Made by a program: the position numbers and the translations under genes
Source of the DNA: Chelativorans sp. Marseille-P2723
GTDB lineage: Bacteria; Pseudomonadota; Alphaproteobacteria; Rhizobiales; Rhizobiaceae
Reading direction: 5' to 3'
Assembly: GCF_902809845.1 (NCBI RefSeq)
Contig: NZ_CADDWI010000013.1
Coordinates: forward strand, 558,001 to 622,000
DNA length: 64,000 nt
Shown here: piece after piece, positions 17,765 to 25,401 of the stretch
How the letters are laid out: every line of letters begins with the position of its first letter
Position numbering within the stretch: the stretch's first letter is position 1
Notes under the pieces: generated by a model
The model's input: only the letters and a program-made list of their open reading frames with translations
What the model was told of the DNA's origin: nothing
Databases searched by the model: none

Positions 17765-17790
17765 AGGAAAAGCGAGCGGCTCCGCTCGCT
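17765..17790 (-). terminator. Rho-independent terminator in the convergent gap
   Basis: AGCGAGCGG-CT-CCGCTCGCT is a perfect inverted repeat. On the minus strand it is followed by TTTTCC, so it best terminates the RuBisCO-like gene. It lies between two convergent genes (aminotransferase and RuBisCO-like protein) and may serve both. Confidence 0.7.
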
Positions 17791-17799
17791 ATCCACGTG

Positions 17800-19116
17800 T
17801 CAGCCGAAGCTTTCAAGCGCGCGCGCAAGGGCGGGATGTGTTCTTGCGTGTTCGGCCGCGGGGATGCCCGCCTTGGCAGCCTCGAAGGCCTCATGAATGG
17901 ATCGCACGCCTGCCTCCATCCCGTCGGGATGCGCAACGATGCCGCCGCCGGCGCAGAAGATGAGGTCGTCGCTGCCGAGCCGGCGATAGGTATCGCCAGC
18001 CTGGACGGCGGACTGTCCCGACGAGAACACGGGCATCACGATATCAGGACGGTCCGTCCGGGTGAACATCGGTGTAAGGCATGCCCGCGCCGAGGCGATC
18101 ACACTGTCGTCAGGTTCACAAAATTTGTTGGCAAGGCCGTTTACATGGAGATGATCGACACCAGCCAGGCGCCAGAATTTCTGGTAGGCAATATAGCTTA
18201 TGCCAAGATGCGGAGAGCGGTCATACATGCCCCAGCCGGCACGATGGCCGTGCAACACCACGGAGGAGTGACGACGAACCTCCACCACACCCGCCAGTCC
18301 GACAGAATTCAGCACCAGCATGGCGCAGGTCCCGCCGCGCTTTTCTATAATATCGAGCTGGCGGCGCATGGCATCGAGATCGCCGGAAATATTTACAGCG
18401 TACATTGCCTTGCGGCCTGTACGGTCGGCATGACGATCCACCACCTTCATGACCGCTTCGAAACGTTCGGCAAAGGGTGAGTGGGGTGGGTCCCCCATCA
18501 GTTCATCGTCCTTGAGGAAGTCCAGCCCGGCAGCGATCATCCGGTCCGCCATCTCCGCCGTCGCTTCTGGCGCAAGGCCCACGCTCGGCTTGATGATCGT
18601 ACCCACAATCGGCCTTCCATAAACGCCCGTGACGCGCCGGGTGCCCTCCACCGCGAACGCTGGGCCGGGATAAGCATCGGCAAAAGCATCGGGGAGCTGA
18701 AGGTCAATGAGCTTAAGCGCAGAAAAGTGCCGCAACTCGAACAGATTTCCCAGCACGGTCGACCATACGGTCGGAAGAATGGCGCCGGTGTTTTCAAGAT
18801 TCCAGGAAATGCAAACGCGCGCCCTGCGGCTGCGGGGATTGGGGCCGGCCGAGGCCGGCGGTCGGGAATGAGGAAGCGACGGCCCACCGGCAACCTCGCC
18901 GAGGTCCTCGATTGCTTCTACGCGAGCGCCATAACGGGCAAGCAGCTCCGGCGTCTCGCCAGGCACCGGACGAAAGGTTCCGCTCGATTGCTCACCGGCC
19001 ATGGCCGCGGCGGCTTCCTCAAGCGGATAGGCGGTCTCTATGTTATATGTTGCGATAATACGTTCCTGCATGGCAGTGGCCTCCGCTCCGGCACTTTTTT
19101 TGGTGGTAGTCGTCAT
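17800..19116 (-). CDS. RuBisCO-like protein, 3-oxo-isoapionate-4-phosphate lyase type (OiaX/OiaT-like)
   Basis: 438 residues if begun at the ATG at 19116, just behind the regulator's stop; an internal ATG at 19071 (423 residues) has a better GGAGG. The form I/II large-subunit fold is recognisable: GTIIKPSVGL (Lys176 kept, the second Lys of KPK replaced by Ser), LDFLKDDE (carbamylatable Lys202 and metal ligands kept), DHLHVNGLANKF (loop-6 region) and AGGGIVAHPDG (phosphate site). In D-apionate gene clusters such proteins act on 3-oxo-isoapionate 4-phosphate, either decarboxylating it (OiaX) or splitting it hydrolytically (OiaT). Neighbouring lactonase, oxidoisomerase and DUF1537 kinase genes support this. 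Which of the two reactions applies cannot be decided here. Confidence 0.85.
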   Translation of the reverse strand: MTTTTKKSAGAEATAMQERIIATYNIETAYPLEEAAAAMAGEQSSGTFRPVPGETPELLARYGARVEAIEDLGEVAGGPSLPHSRPPASAGPNPRSRRARVCISWNLENTGAILPTVWSTVLGNLFELRHFSALKLIDLQLPDAFADAYPGPAFAVEGTRRVTGVYGRPIVGTIIKPSVGLAPEATAEMADRMIAAGLDFLKDDELMGDPPHSPFAERFEAVMKVVDRHADRTGRKAMYAVNISGDLDAMRRQLDIIEKRGGTCAMLVLNSVGLAGVVEVRRHSSVVLHGHRAGWGMYDRSPHLGISYIAYQKFWRLAGVDHLHVNGLANKFCEPDDSVIASARACLTPMFTRTDRPDIVMPVFSSGQSAVQAGDTYRRLGSDDLIFCAGGGIVAHPDGMEAGVRSIHEAFEAAKAGIPAAEHARTHPALARALESFG

Positions 19117-19117
19117 A

Positions 19118-19879
19118 TCAGTCGGCTCCGTTCGCGCTGGATGCCGCAGCAAGCGACGCGCCCGGATTCCCCAGGGCCGGGTCGGCCAATTGCCGGTAAA
19201 GTTGATTCCCCCTTGTAATGTGCTCGCTCATTAGTGCGCTAGCCTGCTCCCCGTCGCCGTTAACGATTGCCTTGTAGATCTTCTCATGTTCCAGGATCGT
19301 CACCCGCTCGGCACCGCGTACCGAGACGAGTTCCCGCTTGAAGCGGGAAAGCCAGTGCAGCATCCCCTTCGTCACCGCAGCGACCAGCGAATTGCCGCTC
19401 ATCTCGGCAATGATGCCGTGAAAGGCCATGTCGGCGCCTACGAAGGCAGCGTGATCGCCGCGCGCTTCCTGCAGTTCCCGTACCGATTCTCCCAGCCTTT
19501 CAAGATCCCGGGCGGTGGCGTTCCGCGTGGCCATACGCACCATCGCCGTCTCCAGCCAGAGCCGAGCTTCCTTCAGTTCATCGAGCCCGCGCGGGCTGAC
19601 AGCCAGAAGCATGATCATGGCCGCTGAAATCTGATCGATAATGATTTCCGGCGCCGGATTGATGACACGCGCGCGCTCCCCGTGCGAGATCCGGATCAAG
19701 CCCATCTGCTGCAGGGTAAGCATAGCCTCGCGAATAGAAGGACGGCCGACAGCGAACATGTTCATCAACTCGCGCTCGGACGGAAGCTGCGAGCCGGGCG
19801 GGAATTCCGCCGTGGAGATTGCCGTAATCAGCCGGTCCAACACTTCTTCATAGAGCTTACGCTTCTGCACGGGCTCCAT
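19118..19879 (-). CDS. GntR-family transcriptional regulator, FadR subgroup
   Basis: 253 residues from the ATG at 19879 (AAGGAGA upstream; a longer in-frame start is possible but would include atypical sequence). The N-terminal winged helix reads LPSERELMNMFAVGRPSIREAMLTLQQMGLI, and residues about 95-235 form the all-helical FCD ligand domain, with metal-binding-type His residues (FHGIIAEMSGN, EHEKIYKAI). It sits between the RuBisCO-like gene and the divergent apnO-like gene and is the likely local repressor. A candidate half-site, TTGTATGATGA, occurs in the intergenic region at 19959. Confidence 0.9.
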   Translation of the reverse strand: MEPVQKRKLYEEVLDRLITAISTAEFPPGSQLPSERELMNMFAVGRPSIREAMLTLQQMGLIRISHGERARVINPAPEIIIDQISAAMIMLLAVSPRGLDELKEARLWLETAMVRMATRNATARDLERLGESVRELQEARGDHAAFVGADMAFHGIIAEMSGNSLVAAVTKGMLHWLSRFKRELVSVRGAERVTILEHEKIYKAIVNGDGEQASALMSEHITRGNQLYRQLADPALGNPGASLAAASSANGAD

Positions 19880-19958
19880 TCTCGTCTCCTTCTGTTCAGA
19901 CCGGTCCTTCCACATCTTCCTCAGCATCCTAGCACCGCGCTGTTCTGATTGACACCAC

Positions 19959-19969
19959 TTGTATGATGA
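19959..19969 (+). promoter_or_regulatory. Candidate GntR operator half-site (copy 1)
   Basis: TTGTATGATGA in the 236-bp divergent gap between the GntR regulator and apnO-like genes. It differs by one base from TGGTATGATGA found twice before the second apnO-like gene (46073-46083 and 46185-46195) and resembles the TGGTAT half-sites of FadR-subgroup regulators of sugar-acid genes. Confidence 0.4.
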
Positions 19970-20115
19970 CCTAACCTCTTCGATGAAATTTAATAGGTTT
20001 CCGGCAAGCGATATGGACGCGGGCCATGGATGCAGACTGGAATGCCGTCGGCGCCGTAATTGTTCAAGGTCTGGCGGAGGACCTAGCGCAACCTGGTAGT
20101 GAAAGAGATTAAAAC

Positions 20116-20943
20116 ATGACCACAATCGCGCTCATCGGTGCAGGTGGCAAGATGGGTTACCGCCTGGCCGGGAAGCTCAAGGAGTCCCGTTTCAAACTCA
20201 AATGCGTGGAGGTGAGCGAGGCTGGTAAGGAACTGCTTCAAACGAGGCTTGGCCTTACCTCCGTTTCGGCGAAGGAAGCCGTGCCGGGAGCAGACATCGT
20301 GGTGCTCGCCGTCCCCGACACGGCCATTGGCAAGGTCGCCCACTCCATCCTCGACGATCTGAAGAGGGGAGCGATGGTCATCGTCCTGGACGCGGCGGCA
20401 CCCTTTGCCGGCCATTTGCCCAAGCGCGACGATCTGGTTTACTTCATAACGCATCCCTGCCACCCTCCAATCTTCAACGATGAGACCGATCCAGATGCCA
20501 AGCGTGACTTCTTCGGCGGCGTAGCAGCCAAGCAGCACATTGTCTGTGCGCTGATGCAGGGGCCGGAAGAGGCCTATGCCATAGGCGAGGAGGTCGCGAA
20601 GATCATCTGGGCGCCGGTGATGCGGTCGCACCGGATCACGGTAGAACAGCTCGCCCTGCTCGAGCCCGGCCTTGCGGAGACCTTATGCGCCAGTCTGCTG
20701 GACGTGATGCGCGAGGCTCTGGACGAGGTGGTCAAACGGGGCGTGCCGCGCGAGGCGGCGCGCGACTTCCTGCTTGGCCACATGAACGTCCTGGGGGCGG
20801 TAATCTTCGAAGAAACACCCGGCGTCTTCTCAGATGCGTGTAACAAGGCGATCGAGTTCGGCAAGCCGATGCTCATGCGCGAGGATTGGAAACGCATCTT
20901 CGAACCGCAGGAACTGCTGGAAAGCATCAGACGGATTACGTGA
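20116..20943 (+). CDS. apnO: D-apionate oxidoisomerase-like NAD-dependent dehydrogenase
   Basis: 275 residues. An N-terminal Rossmann domain (IALIGAGGKMGYR) is followed by a helical C-terminal domain of the 6-phosphogluconate/ketol-acid type, with the block HPCHPPIFNDETD and VCALMQGPEEAYAIGEE. By family knowledge ApnO proteins convert D-apionate to 3-oxo-isoapionate through oxidation and rearrangement. The flanking lactonase-like, DUF1537 kinase and RuBisCO-like genes complete that route. It is the first gene of the rightward operon. A second homologous gene exists at 45213-46058. The name is assigned from context plus general family resemblance. Confidence 0.75.
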   Translation: MTTIALIGAGGKMGYRLAGKLKESRFKLKCVEVSEAGKELLQTRLGLTSVSAKEAVPGADIVVLAVPDTAIGKVAHSILDDLKRGAMVIVLDAAAPFAGHLPKRDDLVYFITHPCHPPIFNDETDPDAKRDFFGGVAAKQHIVCALMQGPEEAYAIGEEVAKIIWAPVMRSHRITVEQLALLEPGLAETLCASLLDVMREALDEVVKRGVPREAARDFLLGHMNVLGAVIFEETPGVFSDACNKAIEFGKPMLMREDWKRIFEPQELLESIRRIT

Positions 20944-20987
20944 GGGGCGCCGTGGGTAGTACAGCGCGATTCCGGGGAAATTGAAGA

Positions 20988-22886
20988 ATGACTGACCAGC
21001 GATCCCTGGCCCTATGGGGCACGAGCGAGCCGGTCAGTGAATCCCGTGTCCTGCGCGCCGGTCCACTGGCGGTGGAACTGGATGGAGGCAACCTTAGGGC
21101 AGTGCGCTGGCATGGGCTCGAAGCGATCCGGGCTATCCAGTTTTTGGTGCGCGACGAGAATTGGGGCACGCTCGCACTGGAGACGGAACGCCTCGACATC
21201 GAGGAAGGTGACGGCCAGTTCAGCGTCACCACCGAAGCCCGGTGCCGCAATGGCGACGCCACTCTCCTGGTCAGAACCTCGATAACGGGCTCGGCGGAGG
21301 GCAAGCTTGTCTTCGATGCGGAAGCCATTCCAGACCATACCTTCATCACCAATCGCTGCGGCTTCTGCATCCTCCATCCCATCGTGGGCGTATCGGGCGC
21401 GCCGGCCCGAGTAGAGCATGTGGATGGCAGCGTGCGCGAGGCGCGCTTTCCTGCGATCATCGAACCCGCCCAGCCATTCATGGATCTGCGTGCGATCACG
21501 CATTGGCCGGCGCCAGGTATCGAGGTGCGCTGCCTGATGGAGGGTGACACCTTTGAAATGGAAGACCAGCGCAACTGGTCGGACGCATCATACAAGACCT
21601 ATGTCCGCCCGCTCGCCCTGCCTTGGCCCTATCTGCTTGAGGCGAACGTTCCAGTGCGCCAGCGCGTGACACTCGCCATTTCCGGCGCGCCGGCCTCCCA
21701 ATCAACGGGCCCCCGCAGCGAGGGGGAGGCGATCGATGTCGAGATTGGCGAACCGATCGCGCCTATGCCGGAAATGGCGGTTGCGGTAATCCCAGACGAG
21801 TGCGCCGCAACGCTCGCCGAACTTGATCTTCTCGCGGCGAGCCGGGCTTCGCGCCTGATATTGCATTTCAACCCGCTCGAAGGTCACGGCACCGCTGAAT
21901 TGGCTGCCTATGCCGAACTTCAGCAAAAGGCGGATCTTCCGGCGACGCTTGAGTTCGTCCTGCCTTGCCGCCAAAGCGCTGAACGAGAGTGTAGTGAACT
22001 CGCCGCGTTGCTCGACAAGGCCGGATTGAGCCTTGCCGAACTCGCCATCAGTCCCGCTCCGGACCTGAAATCGACGCCGCCCGGCAGCATATGGCCCGAT
22101 TGCCCGTCGTTTGAAGAGATTTATGGCGCCGCCCGCAAAGCGCTGCCCGAACTGCGGCTTGGCGGAGGCATGTTCAGTTATTTCACCGAGCTCAACCGGA
22201 AGCGTCCACCGGCGGAGTTCATCGACTTCATTACCCACACCACGGCACCCATCGTGCACGCAGCAGACGACCGTAGTGTCATGGAGACGTTGGAAGCGTT
22301 ACCCTTCATTATCGCGTCGGTGCGGGCAATCTATGGCGACAAGCCCTACCGCATCGGGCCATCCACAATCGGCATGCGACACAACCCCTACGGCGCCCGG
22401 CTGAACGAAAACCCCGGCCGCCGCCGCATCACCATGAGCTCGGACGATCCGCGCCAGCAGGGCCTGTTCGCCGCTGCGTGGATGGTGGGTTACGCTGCCA
22501 GCATCGCTAGCGGGGGACTGGAAGTGCTCTGTCTTGGCGCTTTGACCGGCCGTTTCGGTGTGCTGGCGGACAACACATTGCTGCCAGCCTTTCACGCACT
22601 GCGCACACTCGGAAGCATATCCGGCGAGCCGCTGAGGAAGGTGCGCACGAGCAATCCTTCCGTCGCACTGGCGCTCGGCAATGATCGGCATCTGCTTGTC
22701 GCAAACATTACCGATCGGCCAATATCGCTCCGGACCGGCGCTTTTGCCGATGCAGCCGTTCTGGACGAGAGCAATCTTGCATCCATCGACGATGCCGCAC
22801 TGCTGGATAAGGAACGCCCGGCCGGCTCCGAATTACGGCTTGGCGCCTATGGCATCGCCGTGCTGAAGTCTGCGAAGCTCGCATGA
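20988..22886 (+). CDS. apnL: D-apionate lactonase-like protein
   Basis: 632 residues without a signal peptide, hence cytoplasmic. The N-terminal half looks beta-rich and the C-terminal half like a barrel (LGGGMFSYFTELNRKRPP, ITHTTAPIVHAADD, GPSTIGMRHNPYG). The size and position beside apnO-like and oiaK-like genes match ApnL, which opens D-apionolactone to D-apionate. I recognise this mainly from operon context and length. It ends by overlapping the kinase start (ATGA). An alternative is a glycoside-hydrolase-like enzyme of unknown role. Confidence 0.65.
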   Translation: MTDQRSLALWGTSEPVSESRVLRAGPLAVELDGGNLRAVRWHGLEAIRAIQFLVRDENWGTLALETERLDIEEGDGQFSVTTEARCRNGDATLLVRTSITGSAEGKLVFDAEAIPDHTFITNRCGFCILHPIVGVSGAPARVEHVDGSVREARFPAIIEPAQPFMDLRAITHWPAPGIEVRCLMEGDTFEMEDQRNWSDASYKTYVRPLALPWPYLLEANVPVRQRVTLAISGAPASQSTGPRSEGEAIDVEIGEPIAPMPEMAVAVIPDECAATLAELDLLAASRASRLILHFNPLEGHGTAELAAYAELQQKADLPATLEFVLPCRQSAERECSELAALLDKAGLSLAELAISPAPDLKSTPPGSIWPDCPSFEEIYGAARKALPELRLGGGMFSYFTELNRKRPPAEFIDFITHTTAPIVHAADDRSVMETLEALPFIIASVRAIYGDKPYRIGPSTIGMRHNPYGARLNENPGRRRITMSSDDPRQQGLFAAAWMVGYAASIASGGLEVLCLGALTGRFGVLADNTLLPAFHALRTLGSISGEPLRKVRTSNPSVALALGNDRHLLVANITDRPISLRTGAFADAAVLDESNLASIDDAALLDKERPAGSELRLGAYGIAVLKSAKLA

Positions 22887-24196
22887 GCGCGCCGCTGCTT
22901 GCCTATTATGGCGATGACCTGACGGGCTCCACCGATGTGATGGAAGCGCTGGAGCTTCGCGGTATCCGGACCGTGCTGTTCACGGCCATACCTGACAAGA
23001 CCCTGCTTGAGCGTTTCAGCGGCCACCAAGCCTTTGGAATTGCCGGAACAAGCCGAAGCGAAACGCCGCAATGGATGGACGCTCACCTGCCGCCGATCTT
23101 CCGCTGGCTCGACGCTACAGGGGCTGCGATCTGCCACTACAAGGTTTGCTCCACCTTTGATTCCAGCCCCGAAATCGGCAGCATTGGCCGAGCCCTCGAC
23201 CTGGGTGCGGAAGTGTTCAAACAGTCCAGCGTCCCTATCGTCGTAGGGGCACCGCAGCTCAGGCGATGGACCGCATTCGGTAATCTGTTTGCCGATTTCC
23301 GCGGCAAACGCTTCCGCATAGACCGTCATCCAGTCATGAGCCGGCATCCTGTAACCCCCATGGATGAAGCCGATCTGCGCCGGCATCTTGCGCGCCAGAC
23401 GGATCGCACGATTGCGCTTGTCGATTGCGCGACACTCATCTCCCCGGAAGCTGATCGGGCGATGGACGCAGCGCTTGCCGAAGGCGCGGCGGTTCTGCTT
23501 GACGTGATCGACGCCTTTACGCAGGCAGAGGTCGGACGGCAGCTCTGGCGCAAACGGGGCGAGGCACGTTTCGTGGTGGGCTCCTCCGGAGTCCAGTATG
23601 CGCTGTCGTCAGATGCAGCCGGCACGCCTTTTTCCGGCTCGCCCCGGAATTTTGCGGCACCCGGCGGCGCCGGTCCGATCGCTGTTGTCTCGGGAAGCTG
23701 TTCGCCAACAACGAGCAGGCAGATTCGCTACGCCTTGCAAAATGGCTTCGCCGGCGTCGCGGTTGATGCAGCGGCACTGTCGCAACCGGGAGCGGCGCGG
23801 GATGCGGAAATTGCGCGCACGGTGGAGGGGGGGCTTGCCGCTTTGGAGGATGGCCGTAGCGTGGTGCTCTACAGTGCACTCGAAGGCGAGATACCGGTCG
23901 ACAAGGGGGGCGGCAGTGGAGGCCACTTGCTGGGATTGGCGCTAGGCACGATCCTGTCGGCCCTGATCGGCAAGGCACGCCTGAAGCGGGTTCTCGTCGC
24001 GGGTGGGGATACGTCCAGCCATGCCATGGCGGCAATGGGAATTGCGGCGCTGGAGTGCCGCACGCCAATCCCCGGAGCGCCCGGTTCTCCCTTATGCATT
24101 GCACATTCCGCAACCGAAGAATCTTCCTTCGAGGTGACCTTCAAAGGCGGCCAGGTGGGGGGAGATGATTATTTTGCCCTGCTACGCGATCTCTGA
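22883..24196 (+). CDS. oiaK: Four-carbon acid sugar kinase family (DUF1537), 3-oxo-isoapionate kinase-like
   Basis: 437 residues with the two DUF1537 domains: an N-terminal substrate domain starting YYGDDLTGSTDVMEAL and a C-terminal nucleotide domain with VVSGSCSPTTSRQI and LVAGGDTSSHAM. The family includes OtnK, DtnK, PdxA-linked kinases and OiaK. In this cluster the likely reaction is ATP-dependent phosphorylation of 3-oxo-isoapionate at O4, giving the substrate of the RuBisCO-like protein. The start overlaps the lactonase stop by 4 bases, so the two are translationally coupled. Confidence 0.8.
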   Translation: MSAPLLAYYGDDLTGSTDVMEALELRGIRTVLFTAIPDKTLLERFSGHQAFGIAGTSRSETPQWMDAHLPPIFRWLDATGAAICHYKVCSTFDSSPEIGSIGRALDLGAEVFKQSSVPIVVGAPQLRRWTAFGNLFADFRGKRFRIDRHPVMSRHPVTPMDEADLRRHLARQTDRTIALVDCATLISPEADRAMDAALAEGAAVLLDVIDAFTQAEVGRQLWRKRGEARFVVGSSGVQYALSSDAAGTPFSGSPRNFAAPGGAGPIAVVSGSCSPTTSRQIRYALQNGFAGVAVDAAALSQPGAARDAEIARTVEGGLAALEDGRSVVLYSALEGEIPVDKGGGSGGHLLGLALGTILSALIGKARLKRVLVAGGDTSSHAMAAMGIAALECRTPIPGAPGSPLCIAHSATEESSFEVTFKGGQVGGDDYFALLRDL

Positions 24197-24216
24197 TTCT
24201 TGTAGGGATAAGCAGA

Positions 24217-24233
24217 TTGGTATAATGAGTATG
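24217..24233 (+). promoter_or_regulatory. Candidate GntR operator (copy 2) before the sugar transporter
   Basis: The motif TTGGTATAATGAGTATG followed by CC gives imperfect TGGTAT...ATGCCA symmetry, and it contains TGGTATAATGA, one base different from the motif before the second apnO-like gene. It sits in the 100-bp gap between the kinase and the binding-protein gene, suggesting that the transporter has its own regulated promoter. Confidence 0.45.
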
Positions 24234-24296
24234 CCAGACCGTTTGAACGGTTGAAGCAGCAAGCGGTTTATCGGCGCTTCTAAAGGGAGGATAAGA

Positions 24297-25337
24297 ATGA
24301 TCAGGAAATTGCTATTTGCGGGTCTCGCTGCCTCAACCGGGCTGGCTGGCATGCCCGCCATCGCCACTGCGCAGGAGGGTGACCGTCCGGTCATCGCCCT
24401 GTCCAACTCGTTCTACGGCAATACCTGGCGCCGCCAGATGGTGGACGCCTTCACCGCCGAGGCGGAGAAAGCCAAGGCCGAAGGCAAGATCGCCGACTAC
24501 GTTGTCCTCAATGGCGATGGCAGCGTGGCCCAGCAAAACAGCCAGATGGCCGAGCTTATCCTGCGCGGTGTTGACGCGATTGCCATTAATGCCGCATCGG
24601 AGACCGCCCTCAATGGCTTGGCTGAGCAAGCCTGCGCAGCCGGAATCACCGTTGTCGCCTTCGACTCTCTTTTGACCGCAGACTGTGCGTATAAGCTCTC
24701 GTTCGACTTTACCGGCTACAAGACCGCCCAGGCCGAGGCGACTCTCGAATTGATCGGCAACAAGGGTAATGTCATCGTCGTGCGAGGCGTCCGCGGGTCC
24801 GGCCCCGACAATCTGATGTATTCGGCGCAGAAGGCGGTCCTGGACGACAATCCTGATGTCACCGTCGTGGCAGAAGTCTATGGGCAGGCGACTGCTTCGA
24901 CTGCACAACAGGCCATCTCCAACGTGTTGCCGAGCCTTCCGCAGGTCGACGCGGTTCTGGCGCAGGGCGGGAGCGACGATTACGGCATTGCGCAAGCATT
25001 TGAGCAGGCGGGCGGACCTTACGCCGAAAAGCTTCCCGTGATCGAAGGCGGCGGCAGCACCGACTTTGTCATATGGTGGAGCAAGAAGGCTGCTGAAGGA
25101 TATCGTACCACTTCGATGAACACTACGCCCGGCATCGGCGGCGCGGCCTTCTGGCTTGCCTATGAGATCACCCAGGGAGCAGAGCCGGCGAAGGAGATGA
25201 CCATGCCTGTCGCTGTTGTCGATGAGGAGAATCTGGAGGAGATGGCAAAGGACCTGCAACCCGGGATGATCATCAGTCCGAGCTATGATCAGGAATGGGT
25301 TCGCGCCAATCTTATTGAAGGTGGCGGGGACGAGTAA
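24297..25337 (+). CDS. Sugar ABC transporter substrate-binding protein (CUT2 type)
   Basis: 346 residues. An N-terminal signal peptide (MIRKLLFAGLAASTGLAG, cleavage near ATAQ) is followed by a periplasmic-binding-protein type 1 domain (ALSNSFYGNTWRRQMVDAF, QMAELILRGVDAIAINAAS, GNVIVVRGVRGSGPDN). Preceded by GGGAGG. Related proteins bind pentoses, hexoses and branched sugars in the periplasm. The adjacent apionate-type genes suggest apiose, apionolactone or a related branched sugar as ligand, which is inference. Confidence 0.88.
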   Translation: MIRKLLFAGLAASTGLAGMPAIATAQEGDRPVIALSNSFYGNTWRRQMVDAFTAEAEKAKAEGKIADYVVLNGDGSVAQQNSQMAELILRGVDAIAINAASETALNGLAEQACAAGITVVAFDSLLTADCAYKLSFDFTGYKTAQAEATLELIGNKGNVIVVRGVRGSGPDNLMYSAQKAVLDDNPDVTVVAEVYGQATASTAQQAISNVLPSLPQVDAVLAQGGSDDYGIAQAFEQAGGPYAEKLPVIEGGGSTDFVIWWSKKAAEGYRTTSMNTTPGIGGAAFWLAYEITQGAEPAKEMTMPVAVVDEENLEEMAKDLQPGMIISPSYDQEWVRANLIEGGGDE

Positions 25338-25344
25338 CCTCCGC

Positions 25345-25367
25345 GGCGGCTGCCACTGGCAGCCGCC
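25345..25367 (+). terminator. Hairpin between binding protein and ATPase-permease genes
   Basis: GGCGGCTGCC-ACT-GGCAGCCGCC is a perfect 10-bp stem with a 3-base loop, 7 bases after the binding-protein stop. There is no T run. It probably stabilises the binding-protein transcript or partly terminates it, like the hairpin in the other ABC operon at 14331-14350. Confidence 0.65.
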
Positions 25368-25401
25368 AGCATATATCGCCTGAAAGGGAAACCACGATCT
25401 G

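Noticed and set aside
21584-21600. Another near-copy of the TGGTATGATGA motif (CATCATACAAG)
   Set aside because: It lies inside the apnL-like coding sequence; most likely chance.
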